Below, piece after piece: positions 51,404-58,447 of a stretch of 64,000 bases of DNA (positions within the stretch are counted from its first letter, which is position 1; every line of letters begins with the position of its first letter). The DNA is from a virus: positions 19,182-83,181 of the IMG/VR virus record IMGVR_UViG_3300031521_000040; one strand, written 5' to 3'. Both the position numbers and the translations under genes were made by a program. Under the pieces are notes generated by a model, which saw nothing but the letters and a program-made list of their open reading frames with translations, made no database searches and had not been told where the DNA came from.

Positions 51404-51541
51404 ATGAAACCATTAAAAAGAAAATTAACCTCAACTGAATTTAGTAAAAAGCAAGAGAACGCAGCTAATTACGGAAAATTCATTAAAACAACTTTAGTTG
51501 AAAGAGGTAAACAGAGAAACATTTTCAAAATTAAGAACTGA
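51404..51541 (+). CDS. Small basic protein inside tRNA operon 2
   Basis: 45 residues (MKPLKRKLTSTEFSKKQENA and a basic tail with IKTTLVERGKQRN), with about a quarter Lys/Arg. It lies between tRNA genes and is the only clean ORF in its gap. It may bind tRNA or be a leader-like element; no family recognised. Confidence 0.5.
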   Translation: MKPLKRKLTSTEFSKKQENAANYGKFIKTTLVERGKQRNIFKIKN

Positions 51542-51599
51542 TAACATATAAGCGGTTAATAGCCTGTGAGACATTAACGGCTAATATATTATTACTTAT

Positions 51600-51674
51600 G
51601 TTCCCTTAGCTTAGCTGGTTTAAAGCACTTCTCCTACAAAGAAGATACCGTTGGTTCAAATCCAACAGGGAACA
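51600..51674 (+). tRNA. tRNA-Val (TAC) with C33
   Basis: Textbook cloverleaf: acceptor GTTCCCT/AGGGAAC, D stem GCTT/AAGC, anticodon stem CTTCT/AGAAG, T arm GTTGG-TTCAAAT-CCAAC. The loop is CCTACAA, so anticodon TAC with C at position 33. Confidence 0.85.
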
Positions 51675-51741
51675 CAAAACATAACAATAAGTGTTTTCGC
51701 TTATATTCATATTTAATAAGCGAAAACACTTGTAAATATAT

Positions 51742-51823
51742 CCTTTTGTGGTGGAATTGGTATACACGGCAGCCCAAGAAACTGTTGTCGAAGGACATGC
51801 GAGTTCAAATCTCGCCAAGAGGA
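51742..51823 (+). tRNA. tRNA-Leu-like, type II, loop CCAAGAA
   Basis: Acceptor CCTTTTG/CAAGAGG, D stem GTGG/ACAC-like, long variable arm GTC-GAAG-GAC and T arm GCGAG-TTCAAAT-CTCGC define a Leu-type body. Counting from the D arm, the loop is CCAAGAA (anticodon AAG, C33) with a C31-A39 mismatch; CAA is an alternative reading. Confidence 0.7.
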
Positions 51824-51830
51824 CTGAGAT

Positions 51831-51944
51831 GTAATATGGTAATAAAGACGATGGCTGAGTGAGGCTATAGCGTGTCCAAAGCGCCAATAGACCACCAGAG
51901 GTTAACTCCCGATGCAATATCTGGCAACCTCACTCCCATATTAC
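51831..51944 (+). ncRNA. Three-way-junction RNA between tRNAs
   Basis: GTAATATGG (51831-51839) pairs with CCATATTAC (51936-51944); inside, GTGAGG (51859-51864) pairs with CCTCAC (51928-51933), enclosing two hairpins (CTAT/ATAG and CCAGA/TCTGG at 51894-51924). There is no T arm or acceptor of tRNA type. Unidentified 114-base structured RNA. Confidence 0.55.
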
Positions 51945-51959
51945 GGAAAGATGAATTAT

Positions 51960-51978
51960 CGTCTGGAGATTCCAGACG
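51960..51978. repeat. Intercistronic hairpin, copy 1
   Basis: CGTCTGGA-GAT-TCCAGACG, an almost perfect stem between RNAs; a second copy with the same stem lies at 53112-53128 and a related one at 53322-53342. Confidence 0.65.
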
Positions 51979-51989
51979 GAAAATAATAT

Positions 51990-52064
51990 GCTGGTGTAGC
52001 CGAATGGTAAATAGGCAACTGACTTAGGATCAGAAATTTGCGAGTTCGAGTCTCGCCACCAGTA
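51990..52064 (+). tRNA. tRNA-Leu (TAG)
   Basis: Acceptor GCTGGTG/CACCAGT, anticodon stem ACTGA/TCAGA-like with loop CTTAGGA (TAG, G37), T arm GCGAG-TTCGAGT-CTCGC. The variable region is short for tRNA-Leu. Confidence 0.82.
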
Positions 52065-52069
52065 CATTT

Positions 52070-52158
52070 GGGGATGTGATGAAATTGGTAGCACATGACA
52101 AGCTTAAACCTTGTTGCGAAATAATAGTAGCGTGTCAGTTCGAGTCTGACCTTCCCTA
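52070..52158 (+). tRNA. tRNA-Leu (TAA)
   Basis: Acceptor GGGGATG/CTTCCCT (one mismatch), anticodon stem ACAAG/CTTGT with loop CTTAAAC (TAA), long variable arm, T arm GTCAG-TTCGAGT-CTGAC. Confidence 0.87.
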
Positions 52159-52169
52159 CTGAAATACAT

Positions 52170-52241
52170 GGGGTGTGAAGTGTAATTGGCTGCACAAAAC
52201 ATTTGCAATGTTTTAGAGGGGTTCAAGTCCCACACGCTCCA
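52170..52241 (+). tRNA. tRNA-Ala (TGC)
   Basis: Acceptor GGGGTGT/ACGCTCC, anticodon stem AAACA/TGTTT with loop TTTGCAA (TGC), T loop TTCAAGT. Confidence 0.85.
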
Positions 52242-52282
52242 CAAGAAATTTTGAGTTCATTCAATCTTTTCTCCACAATTAA

Positions 52283-52291
52283 AGTATTTAT
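52283..52291 (+). promoter_or_regulatory. Candidate late promoter motif AGTATTTAT
   Basis: Exact motif followed by GATAAAA, 14 bases before the HNH gene at 52306. Confidence 0.6.
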
Positions 52292-52305
52292 GATAAAATA
52301 TTATT

Positions 52306-53097
52306 ATGAATATATGTAAAAATTGTGGAATTGAAATCGAATCACATCGTAAATATTGTTCATTGAGATGTAGAAATATATATGTTAATGAAAATCTTAG
52401 AAACTATAGTAAAAACGGTGATTCTATTAGCAAAAAATTTGTTGATGAATATAATTCACATCCAAAAAAATGTAAAGCATGTGATAAAATTATACCATAT
52501 GCGCTAAGGGAATGGGTTTTTTGTTCTAAAGAATGTAAAAAAACTGGATTAATTAAGTGGAATGAAAATCGAAAAGGCGAAAAGCGTAGTTTTAGTAAAG
52601 AAGGAATTGATAATATTATTATAGCAAGACGATTAAGATTAGATACTAGTTTTGAGGATTACATGTCTAATCCGAAACTTTGTAAAGAATGTGGTGAAAA
52701 ATTGCCGTTTGACCATAAAGCACGAATTTTCTGTAATATTAAATGTAAACGAATTTATGATAGTAAAAACATATCCGAATATCAAATTTATTATAAAAAT
52801 TGTCAGTTTAAATTTAATTTATCTAACTATCCAGAAGAATTTAATTTCGATATGATAAATGAATATGGTTGGTATAAAGCAAAAAATCATGGTGATAATT
52901 TAAATGGTATTAGTCGTGACCATATGATTTCAGTAAAATATGGTTATGAAAATAATATTAGCTCAGATATTATTTCTCACCCTGCTAATTGCAAACTAAT
53001 GCCACATAGTAGTAATTCAAAGAAACATAGTAACTGTTCGCTTAGCTTAGAAAACTTGCTACTAAAAATCAATGAATGGAATTTAAAATATTATTAG
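52306..53097 (+). CDS. HNH homing endonuclease with zinc fingers
   Basis: 263 residues. Three zinc-finger pairs (CKNCGIEI...YCSLRCR; CKACDKII...FCSKECK; CKECGEKL...FCNIKCK) precede an HNH nuclease with ISRDHMISVKYGYENN, then PANCKLMPHSSNSKKHS. It lies inside tRNA operon 2 between tRNA-Ala and the Trp-anticodon tRNA, with its own late motif, so it is expressed separately from the tRNAs. Mobile element. Confidence 0.83.
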   Translation: MNICKNCGIEIESHRKYCSLRCRNIYVNENLRNYSKNGDSISKKFVDEYNSHPKKCKACDKIIPYALREWVFCSKECKKTGLIKWNENRKGEKRSFSKEGIDNIIIARRLRLDTSFEDYMSNPKLCKECGEKLPFDHKARIFCNIKCKRIYDSKNISEYQIYYKNCQFKFNLSNYPEEFNFDMINEYGWYKAKNHGDNLNGISRDHMISVKYGYENNISSDIISHPANCKLMPHSSNSKKHSNCSLSLENLLLKINEWNLKYY

Positions 53098-53111
53098 AAA
53101 TAAATAAAATC

Positions 53112-53128
53112 GTCTGGAAATTCCAGAC
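53112..53128. repeat. Intercistronic hairpin, copy 2
   Basis: GTCTGGAA and TTCCAGAC form a perfect 8-bp stem just before the next tRNA; same stem as at 51960. Confidence 0.65.
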
Positions 53129-53135
53129 AAAACAT

Positions 53136-53218
53136 ACGTAAGTTGCCGAGTGGTTAAAGGCGGTGGTCTCCAAAACTACTAGAGAAATCTTTCGTGGGTT
53201 CGAATCCTACCTTACGTG
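53136..53218 (+). tRNA. tRNA with Trp anticodon (CCA) and type II variable arm
   Basis: Acceptor ACGTAAG/CTTACGT with G73, D arm of Ser/Leu type (GCC...GGC), anticodon stem GTGGT/ACTAC with loop CTCCAAA (CCA), T arm with TTCGAAT. The 14-base variable arm is unexpected for tRNA-Trp. A Trp codon in the operon 2 leader supports the anticodon. Confidence 0.75.
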
Positions 53219-53240
53219 CTTGATAATCAACAAGTTATAT

Positions 53241-53314
53241 AGCCCTATATGCCAACTGGTAGAGTGAGGTGTTTCAAACGCATCGTAGTGAGAGTTCGAA
53301 TCTCTCTAGGGCTA
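53241..53314 (+). tRNA. tRNA-Leu-like (CAA), possible alternative TCA
   Basis: Acceptor AGCCCTA/TAGGGCT and T arm GAGAG-TTCGAAT-CTCTC are perfect; the D stem is poor. Stem GGTGT/GCATC with loop TTCAAAC gives CAA and a normal 5-base variable region. Moving one base gives loop TTTCAAA (TCA) with a weaker stem. Confidence 0.65.
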
Positions 53315-53321
53315 CATTTAG

Positions 53322-53342
53322 TCATCGGGAATCTCCAGATGA
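53322..53342. repeat. Intercistronic hairpin, copy 3 (degenerate)
   Basis: TCATC...GATGA with an inner GGA/TCC, at the end of tRNA operon 2; related to the copies at 51960 and 53112. Confidence 0.5.
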
Positions 53343-53448
53343 AATTAATTTAATATTTTTGTAACATTTCGCTATAGTTATACGTATAATAATTAAAATA
53401 TTCTTGCTTATTATTATCATTATCATTACTTTTAACAAAAATTATCAC

Positions 53449-54171
53449 ATGTATATTATTTCAAATAAGAAAAAAGATTATTATGATGGCGTTGCTGGTA
53501 CAGTAGGCATTGATAAAACCATTGTATATAATCGTCAGCAAATTGAAATAGGTGAAAAGGACTTACCTTCTTTATTTAAAGTTGATATACATAATCATAA
53601 CAATTCTTCATTCACCAAATTGGATGCTTATCACATTAAAGATGAATATTCTAAAGATTTTTTTAATTATTCATGTGATATTATTGGATTTTGTGGTAAG
53701 ATTTATTTTTGTTGGAATTTCTATTATAAGAAATATAATAGGTTTACGCATGCTGATGAAACAGTTACTCATATTACATATGATATTACTGAAGCTAAGG
53801 ATATTTTAACAGATAAAAACTATTATGGTAATCTTGCTGACAATATCAACGATGTTCTAAATTATGATGCAATGCATTTGTTTAGAGAATTTAAAACACC
53901 TGTATTTGTTTATTCAGATGACCCACATGATTCGGTTTTGCTTGATAGGCGCAGATATAGATGGGCAAAAAAGATCATATTGAATCCAATATTAAATGAT
54001 TTCAACTTCTATTCTGAGTTTGATTCATTTCAAGCATTTCAAGAAATTCAGATGTTTATCGGTGGCGTACTAGGTTGTAATGAAAAAGATATTATTGAAG
54101 TTGCTGATAAATATAAGATTGCGCAGCACGGATTTGATAAATTTAGTTTTAGAAAGGATAAGGAAAAATGA
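53449..54171 (+). CDS. Conserved-type phage hypothetical protein
   Basis: 240 residues from the ATG at 53449 (frame open to 53404). The C-terminal pattern FQAFQEIQMFIGGVLG ... KHGFDK-SFRK, here IAQHGFDKFSFRKDK, belongs to a protein common in phages of diverse hosts and without known function. First gene of a run of ten closely spaced small early genes. The upstream sequence has TTTTTGTAAC and TACGTATA but only a weak promoter match. Confidence 0.65.
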   Translation: MYIISNKKKDYYDGVAGTVGIDKTIVYNRQQIEIGEKDLPSLFKVDIHNHNNSSFTKLDAYHIKDEYSKDFFNYSCDIIGFCGKIYFCWNFYYKKYNRFTHADETVTHITYDITEAKDILTDKNYYGNLADNINDVLNYDAMHLFREFKTPVFVYSDDPHDSVLLDRRRYRWAKKIILNPILNDFNFYSEFDSFQAFQEIQMFIGGVLGCNEKDIIEVADKYKIAQHGFDKFSFRKDKEK

Positions 54172-54440
54172 AACCTGTTATAAACAAAATATTTTTCATA
54201 CCTGCTAAGTTCGTGGAAGTTCGTGGCGATAAAGTAGTTCTCGATTGCTTGCTTACAGCAAATCATCAGGGTATTGAAAGAAGAATTTTCGATAAAATAT
54301 TGTTTGACGATATTGATAATCCAAATCTAATTATGATTGCAATGATATCAGGCTTTATGTGTTTTCAGATTAATGTAATGTCTGCCGATGAATATATGTA
54401 TTTGTATAAGAAAAAATGGTTTTGGCTGTTAAAAAATTAA
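54168..54440 (+). CDS. Hypothetical early protein
   Basis: 90 residues; the second half is hydrophobic and aromatic (IAMISGFMCFQINVM, KKWFWLL). Overlaps the preceding gene by 4 bases and precedes the next by 2. No family recognised. Confidence 0.5.
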   Translation: MKPVINKIFFIPAKFVEVRGDKVVLDCLLTANHQGIERRIFDKILFDDIDNPNLIMIAMISGFMCFQINVMSADEYMYLYKKKWFWLLKN

Positions 54441-54442
54441 TC

Positions 54443-54913
54443 ATGGAACAATTAGATAAGAGAAAAATTAAATTTAGGATAGTTGAACACCAATATGATA
54501 ATGGTAGTAAAAGTTTCACACCTGAATGGTATTGCTATATTAAACAAGCATGTAATTTTGGATGGAATCCTTGCTATGGTTCTAATTTAACTGCGGAAAC
54601 CGATACGCATGAACAGGCATTAAAAAATATCATTTTTTTTGCTGGTTGTATTGGATTATTCGTATCCAAGCCTAAAGAAATTATACATGAAATAAACATA
54701 GGTAATTTATTTGATATCAATAAAGACTGTAGAAAAACACCTGATATTGAAAAAACAGATGAAATACTTGCTGAGCTTAAATTAAGAAAAAGAAGAAATC
54801 TCATGAATCGAGCACTAAACAATAACGCTTCAGAATTCGCATATAGTGAAATTGAAATCACGGTTTTGAATGATTTGATTAAGTACGTTCAAGATTTAAT
54901 AAATAGCAAATAA
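54443..54913 (+). CDS. Hypothetical early protein
   Basis: 156 residues from the ATG at 54443 (frame open to 54416, within the previous gene). PEWYCYIKQACNFGWNPCYG and a helical charged second half; no recognised family. Its stop overlaps the next start by 1 base. Confidence 0.55.
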   Translation: MEQLDKRKIKFRIVEHQYDNGSKSFTPEWYCYIKQACNFGWNPCYGSNLTAETDTHEQALKNIIFFAGCIGLFVSKPKEIIHEINIGNLFDINKDCRKTPDIEKTDEILAELKLRKRRNLMNRALNNNASEFAYSEIEITVLNDLIKYVQDLINSK

Positions 54914-55077
54914 TGAAAAAAACTGAAAAGATATTACTGGCGCTTAAGGCAGACAGAAGATTAAATGATACTCATTGTACTTTAAACAACTGTTCACCTT
55001 CACAATATATGCAAGGTAGTAATAAAATATTGGATGATTACATTATATATGTAGAAAATTTAATAAATAAGAAATAA
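54913..55077 (+). CDS. Hypothetical small early protein
   Basis: 54 residues (MKKTEKILLALKADRRLNDT and a C-terminal IYVENLINKK). Start and stop each share a base with the neighbouring genes, a strong sign of translational coupling. The C-terminal VENLINKK resembles the end of the preceding protein (VQDLINSK), hinting at a partial duplication. Confidence 0.55.
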   Translation: MKKTEKILLALKADRRLNDTHCTLNNCSPSQYMQGSNKILDDYIIYVENLINKK

Positions 55078-55364
55078 TGGACTTTGAATCGGGTGATATT
55101 GTTTTAGTTAAAAAAGGAACTACTGTATGGCTAGTTAATCTTGGCTTAGGTATGATACTTGCGTATGACATATTGGTTGAAATTGATTGTTATTTTGGCG
55201 GTAGTTATTTAGGTAAAAGAAAATTGATATGGGAAAAGGACGATGATTTTGAATTAATAGATAATGCAGCAGCTTTTGAACTATTTAAAGATGATCTTAA
55301 AGACCTAATCAAATACGATACACTTACATATGAAGAAAAATTAGCACTTACCAAATACATTTAA
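55077..55364 (+). CDS. Hypothetical early protein
   Basis: 95 residues; N-terminal strands DFESGDIVLVKKGTTVWLVN suggest a small SH3-like barrel, followed by an acidic helical C-terminus. No family recognised. Coupled to the preceding gene by a shared base. Confidence 0.5.
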   Translation: MDFESGDIVLVKKGTTVWLVNLGLGMILAYDILVEIDCYFGGSYLGKRKLIWEKDDDFELIDNAAAFELFKDDLKDLIKYDTLTYEEKLALTKYI

Positions 55365-55368
55365 TATT

Positions 55369-55701
55369 ATGAAAATCAGGAAAATATGTGGATTCATGCG
55401 GTTCTTTTTAGGTGACAGCGTTTTAGCTATTACATTAGCTCCTTTTGGCATATATGTTAAACCCGATTATGATATAACAGAAGATACCATCAGACATGAA
55501 ACGATACATTGGAAACAACAAATGGAAATGTTAATAATTCCATTTTATCTCTGGTATTTTGCTGAATACATCATACGTGTGATACTTTTCGAAGATAAAC
55601 CATATATGAACTTGTCAATGGAGAAGGAAGCATATCAAAATGAAAACAACGTTGATTACTTAGCAACTCGCAAGCATTTTGCTTGGTTTAAATATTTATG
55701 A
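55369..55701 (+). CDS. Small HExxH-type putative metalloprotein
   Basis: 110 residues. TIRHETIHWKQQMEML has the HExxH zinc motif followed by a Gln and Glu, and adjoining hydrophobic segments (IIPFYLWYFAEYIIRVILF) suggest membrane association. KEAYQNENNVDYLATR near the end is also typical of a small phage family with this motif. It could be a membrane-bound metalloprotease, but no substrate is known. Overlaps the next gene by 4 bases. Confidence 0.6.
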   Translation: MKIRKICGFMRFFLGDSVLAITLAPFGIYVKPDYDITEDTIRHETIHWKQQMEMLIIPFYLWYFAEYIIRVILFEDKPYMNLSMEKEAYQNENNVDYLATRKHFAWFKYL

Positions 55702-55853
55702 TTATGAAAAGGATAGTAAATTGGTTTAAGAAGTGTTATTTGAATTACCAGATAAGCGAGAATGATATCGCATTAACTATTCAAGCCATAACATATGAAG
55801 AATATTTAATAATTGACGATAAGTTAAAAAAAGAACTTGAAAAAATAAAATAA
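55698..55853 (+). CDS. Hypothetical small early protein
   Basis: 51 residues starting MIMKRIVNWFKKC; Met3 at 55704 is an alternative start. Amphipathic N-terminus and charged C-terminus (DKLKKELEKIK). ATGA overlap with the HExxH gene and 2 bases to the next gene. Confidence 0.5.
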   Translation: MIMKRIVNWFKKCYLNYQISENDIALTIQAITYEEYLIIDDKLKKELEKIK

Positions 55854-55855
55854 TC

Positions 55856-56581
55856 ATGAAAGTAAAAATAGGTAATAGAGTATTTGATGCTGATGATCAG
55901 CCAATCATGCTTTACTTTGAAGACAGTAGTGAGTCACAAACGGTTGCAATGCAATTGTTTAATATGGCAACTGATTCTCGAAAATATTGCATGTATCCTG
56001 ATGACACTGATGCCACCAAGATTTTAAATTTCATGAATACCGATAAGTATGACGAACAAAAAAGATGCAACGATCAATGGATTTCGTTAATAAAGCAAAT
56101 TGGTTTTTCAGATAAGAATATTAAAACAGTGCTGAAATATGTTAAGCTGCATACAAGATATGAAATAGCTGGAATGGTTATTGATAAAAACATTACTTCT
56201 CCAAGTGACATACCAGTACCAACACTATATTTAGCATTAAAGGTTTTATTTGAATTGGAAAAACAAGGTCTTTTCAACAGGTTATTTTTCATTGATAGAC
56301 CGACAATAAGCACTTATAAATTTAACAGAAAATCATATTCTTTTAATGTTGCAACTAGTATTATGAAGTTCAAATTAAATCCTTATGATGATTTTCCGAT
56401 CTCAATGCTGGAAACAGGACTTGATGATGTAATAGTTAATGAAACGGTTTTCATATTGAAAAAGCAATTGGATTCGACACCATTATTAATATTCATTCTC
56501 TTTTCAGATAGAAGTATAATTGATGGTAAAGAATTAATAATAAGCCACAGATATTCAGTGGGTAAAATAAACGAACAATGA
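55856..56581 (+). CDS. Hypothetical early protein
   Basis: 241 residues, unrecognised. MKVKIGNRVFDADDQPIMLYF at the start looks like a small nucleotide-independent alpha/beta domain; the C-terminal half is rich in Phe/Leu/Ile (LLIFILFSDRSIID). Overlaps the next gene by 4 bases. Confidence 0.55.
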   Translation: MKVKIGNRVFDADDQPIMLYFEDSSESQTVAMQLFNMATDSRKYCMYPDDTDATKILNFMNTDKYDEQKRCNDQWISLIKQIGFSDKNIKTVLKYVKLHTRYEIAGMVIDKNITSPSDIPVPTLYLALKVLFELEKQGLFNRLFFIDRPTISTYKFNRKSYSFNVATSIMKFKLNPYDDFPISMLETGLDDVIVNETVFILKKQLDSTPLLIFILFSDRSIIDGKELIISHRYSVGKINEQ

Positions 56582-57018
56582 GAAAAATTACAGTGATAAT
56601 TGAAGATGGGTTCAATACTTTAAGTCAAACAATTAAATGTGATGCCATTTGCTTTGCAGCATCAGGTGTTGGTGCATTAAGCAGTCATTTAAATCATGAA
56701 ATGAATATGCTTATTGAGTCTCAAAAGGATTGGATTGCTGAAGAGCCAAAAGATTGTAAATTTGTCATAGCGTGTAGATATAGTGATGTAATTGCATGTG
56801 GTATTGATACATCGTTTGATGCTTTATGTGTATACATTGGTGAACATTTCAATAATGTATGCAAGAGAAATCCTAGCTATTCAGATAAATATACAAAAGA
56901 AGAGCATAAGAAATTTTGGTATCATTTATTAGAAGTAAATGAAAGTGAATGTGAAAATTTAATGAGAGATCACATTGATAATGCTCATGAAAATAAATGG
57001 TTTCATTATAGTGCTTAA
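56578..57018 (+). CDS. Hypothetical early protein
   Basis: 146 residues with several Cys and His, for example DAICFAASGVGALSSHLNHE and the final HIDNAHENKWFHYSA. No clear metal site or family. Within the small-gene operon. Confidence 0.5.
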   Translation: MRKITVIIEDGFNTLSQTIKCDAICFAASGVGALSSHLNHEMNMLIESQKDWIAEEPKDCKFVIACRYSDVIACGIDTSFDALCVYIGEHFNNVCKRNPSYSDKYTKEEHKKFWYHLLEVNESECENLMRDHIDNAHENKWFHYSA

Positions 57019-57027
57019 ACTAATATT

Positions 57028-57480
57028 ATGAACGAAGAAAGCTGGAAAACACTAAATAAATTCCATGATGATCTAATAATTGCAATTGAAGAATATGAAA
57101 ATTCTCCTGAAGGCAAGACAGCTAATGCATGGAAGAAATATCTTGAAGAATTTCAAGAAGAACGGTTTCAACAATTTGAAAAATGGTTAGAACATAACGA
57201 TTTTGATAAATTGATATATCGTTTAATATCGGAACATGATGCTGACTATCGTGATAGCTGGTATGAAAGAGGTATTGAGCCACAGCCGAATAATAAACTA
57301 CAATTTTTACTCGATTATGTTGATAATAGGTGTAAAATAACTAACGTGAAAAAGCTTGATTGTGGGTTCAACAACCAAATACGATTATTTAAGGGTTATT
57401 ACTTTCAAACAACACATGGTCAAGGGACTGTTACTGATATCTATAACAAAAAGAAACTGCAACACTTATTACACGTATGA
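57028..57480 (+). CDS. Hypothetical early protein
   Basis: 150 residues, helical first half with many aromatic and acidic residues (FQEERFQQFEKWLEHNDFDK). No family recognised. Overlaps the HisE-like gene by 4 bases. Confidence 0.5.
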   Translation: MNEESWKTLNKFHDDLIIAIEEYENSPEGKTANAWKKYLEEFQEERFQQFEKWLEHNDFDKLIYRLISEHDADYRDSWYERGIEPQPNNKLQFLLDYVDNRCKITNVKKLDCGFNNQIRLFKGYYFQTTHGQGTVTDIYNKKKLQHLLHV

Positions 57481-57785
57481 AAATATATAATAAATTAGTT
57501 CGTGATAAGATATTGAAAATATTGAAAAAAGCTGGTGTAAAGCATAAATATCATATTGCTGATGATGCTGAATACTATACTAAACTTCACGATAAACTAC
57601 AAGAGGAAATTCAAGAATTTGTTGAAAACCCATGTATGGAAGAATTTGCTGATATTTTGGAAGTATTAGAAGCTATTGGTAAATATCATAAACTTGATTT
57701 TGGTGAAATTAAAACAATAAAAGGAATTAAACAAATTGAACGTGGTGCATTCTATAATAAAATAATTTTAGAATCTACAGATTAA
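57477..57785 (+). CDS. HisE/MazG-like phosphohydrolase
   Basis: 102 residues. YNKLVRDKILKIL at the start, KLQEEIQEFVE, then EEFADILEVLEAIGKYH and a late RGAFYNKIIL are the signature of phosphoribosyl-ATP pyrophosphohydrolase-like all-alpha NTP hydrolases. The E-x2-E-F and E-x2-A-D-x-L-E residues would bind magnesium. It is a second MazG-type enzyme in the window (see 6431-6814), likely acting on nucleotides. Last gene of the early operon, directly before a tRNA-Leu. Confidence 0.8.
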   Translation: MKIYNKLVRDKILKILKKAGVKHKYHIADDAEYYTKLHDKLQEEIQEFVENPCMEEFADILEVLEAIGKYHKLDFGEIKTIKGIKQIERGAFYNKIILESTD

Positions 57786-57790
57786 AATAT

Positions 57791-57878
57791 GGGGGTGTGA
57801 TGAAATTGGTAAACATAACAGACTTAAAATCTGTCGGTTAGCTTAAGCGCCTTGAGGGTTCAAGTCCCTCTACCCCTA
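57791..57878 (+). tRNA. tRNA-Leu (TAA), isolated
   Basis: Anticodon stem ACAGA/TCTGT with loop CTTAAAA (TAA), long variable arm, T arm GAGGG-TTCAAGT-CCCTC and acceptor GGGGGTG/TACCCCT. It has no leader module of its own and probably rides on the early operon transcript. Confidence 0.9.
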
Positions 57879-57892
57879 CAAACCTAAATGAA

Positions 57893-58012
57893 ATGAAAGC
57901 TAAACCAAAAGAAGATGATTGTAATTGTGGTAAACCATTGAAATTAGATGATCCACGAAAGAAAGCATTAGAAGCAAAAAAAATTATTAAGAAAAGAAAT
58001 CTACTTAAATAA
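57893..58012 (+). CDS. Hypothetical small protein
   Basis: 39 residues, MKAKPKEDDCNCGKPLKLDD and a Lys-rich helix. A single C-x-C pair. It starts 14 bases after tRNA-Leu; composition and coding strand fit neighbouring genes, but support is thin. Confidence 0.4.
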   Translation: MKAKPKEDDCNCGKPLKLDDPRKKALEAKKIIKKRNLLK

Positions 58013-58013
58013 A

Positions 58014-58022
58014 AGTATTTAT
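58014..58022 (+). promoter_or_regulatory. Candidate late promoter motif AGTATTTAT
   Basis: Exact motif. The first ATG after it (58027) opens only eight codons (MKKLWEFL); the next gene starts at 58077. Confidence 0.5.
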
Positions 58023-58076
58023 TATTATGAAAAAACTATGGGAATTCTTGTAACGCTCTAATGCGTATACGGGATT

Positions 58077-58364
58077 ATGAGAAATAAAGAAACTATGGAT
58101 GCCACTGACAATCGTGGCGTATTCAATCGTGCATACAAGGAATATCTTGAGCACAAAGGAAAAATTCATTGCAGCTATTGCAAATATCATAAGGGTGAAA
58201 ATTACAAGGGTAATAGCTATGGAGGATATGGGAAAGTTAAGCTTCCTAATTGGAAGCTAGTATCGAAGAACCCTAAACAATGGATGAAAAAACCGATGAA
58301 AATCGTTGAAAAACCAACACATCACCCAATGTATAATATGTTTTATACTGAAATCAAATTTTAG
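58077..58364 (+). CDS. Hypothetical protein
   Basis: 95 residues with a single HCSYC pair near residue 31, a Gly/Tyr-rich stretch and a basic, Pro-rich end. Met7 at 58095 is an alternative start. A late motif is 54 bases upstream with an eight-codon ORF between, which may be a leader. No family recognised. Confidence 0.5.
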   Translation: MRNKETMDATDNRGVFNRAYKEYLEHKGKIHCSYCKYHKGENYKGNSYGGYGKVKLPNWKLVSKNPKQWMKKPMKIVEKPTHHPMYNMFYTEIKF

Positions 58365-58372
58365 TATAATAT

Positions 58373-58443
58373 GCGGATATCGTTCAAAGGTAGGACTGCT
58401 CCCCCATAAAGAGTAGATATGAGTTCGATTCTCATTATCCGTA
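58373..58443 (+). tRNA. tRNA-Met-like (CAT) with C33
   Basis: Acceptor GCGGATA/TATCCGT, D stem GTTC/GGAC, T arm ATGAG-TTCGATT-CTCAT. Counted from the D arm, the anticodon stem is GCTCC/AGAGT and the loop CCCATAA: anticodon CAT with C33 and a C31-A39 mismatch. Could be elongator Met or an Ile2-type tRNA. Confidence 0.75.
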
Positions 58444-58447
58444 CAAA

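Noticed and set aside
51606-51917. Minus-strand ORFs across the tRNA array (51606-52195)
   Set aside because: They are antisense readings of tRNA genes; their peptides follow conserved tRNA sequence such as the T loop and have no protein features.
58027-58053. Eight-codon ORF (MKKLWEFL) after a late motif as a decayed capsid-targeting tag
   Set aside because: Too short to distinguish from chance; only noted as a possible leader for the gene at 58077.
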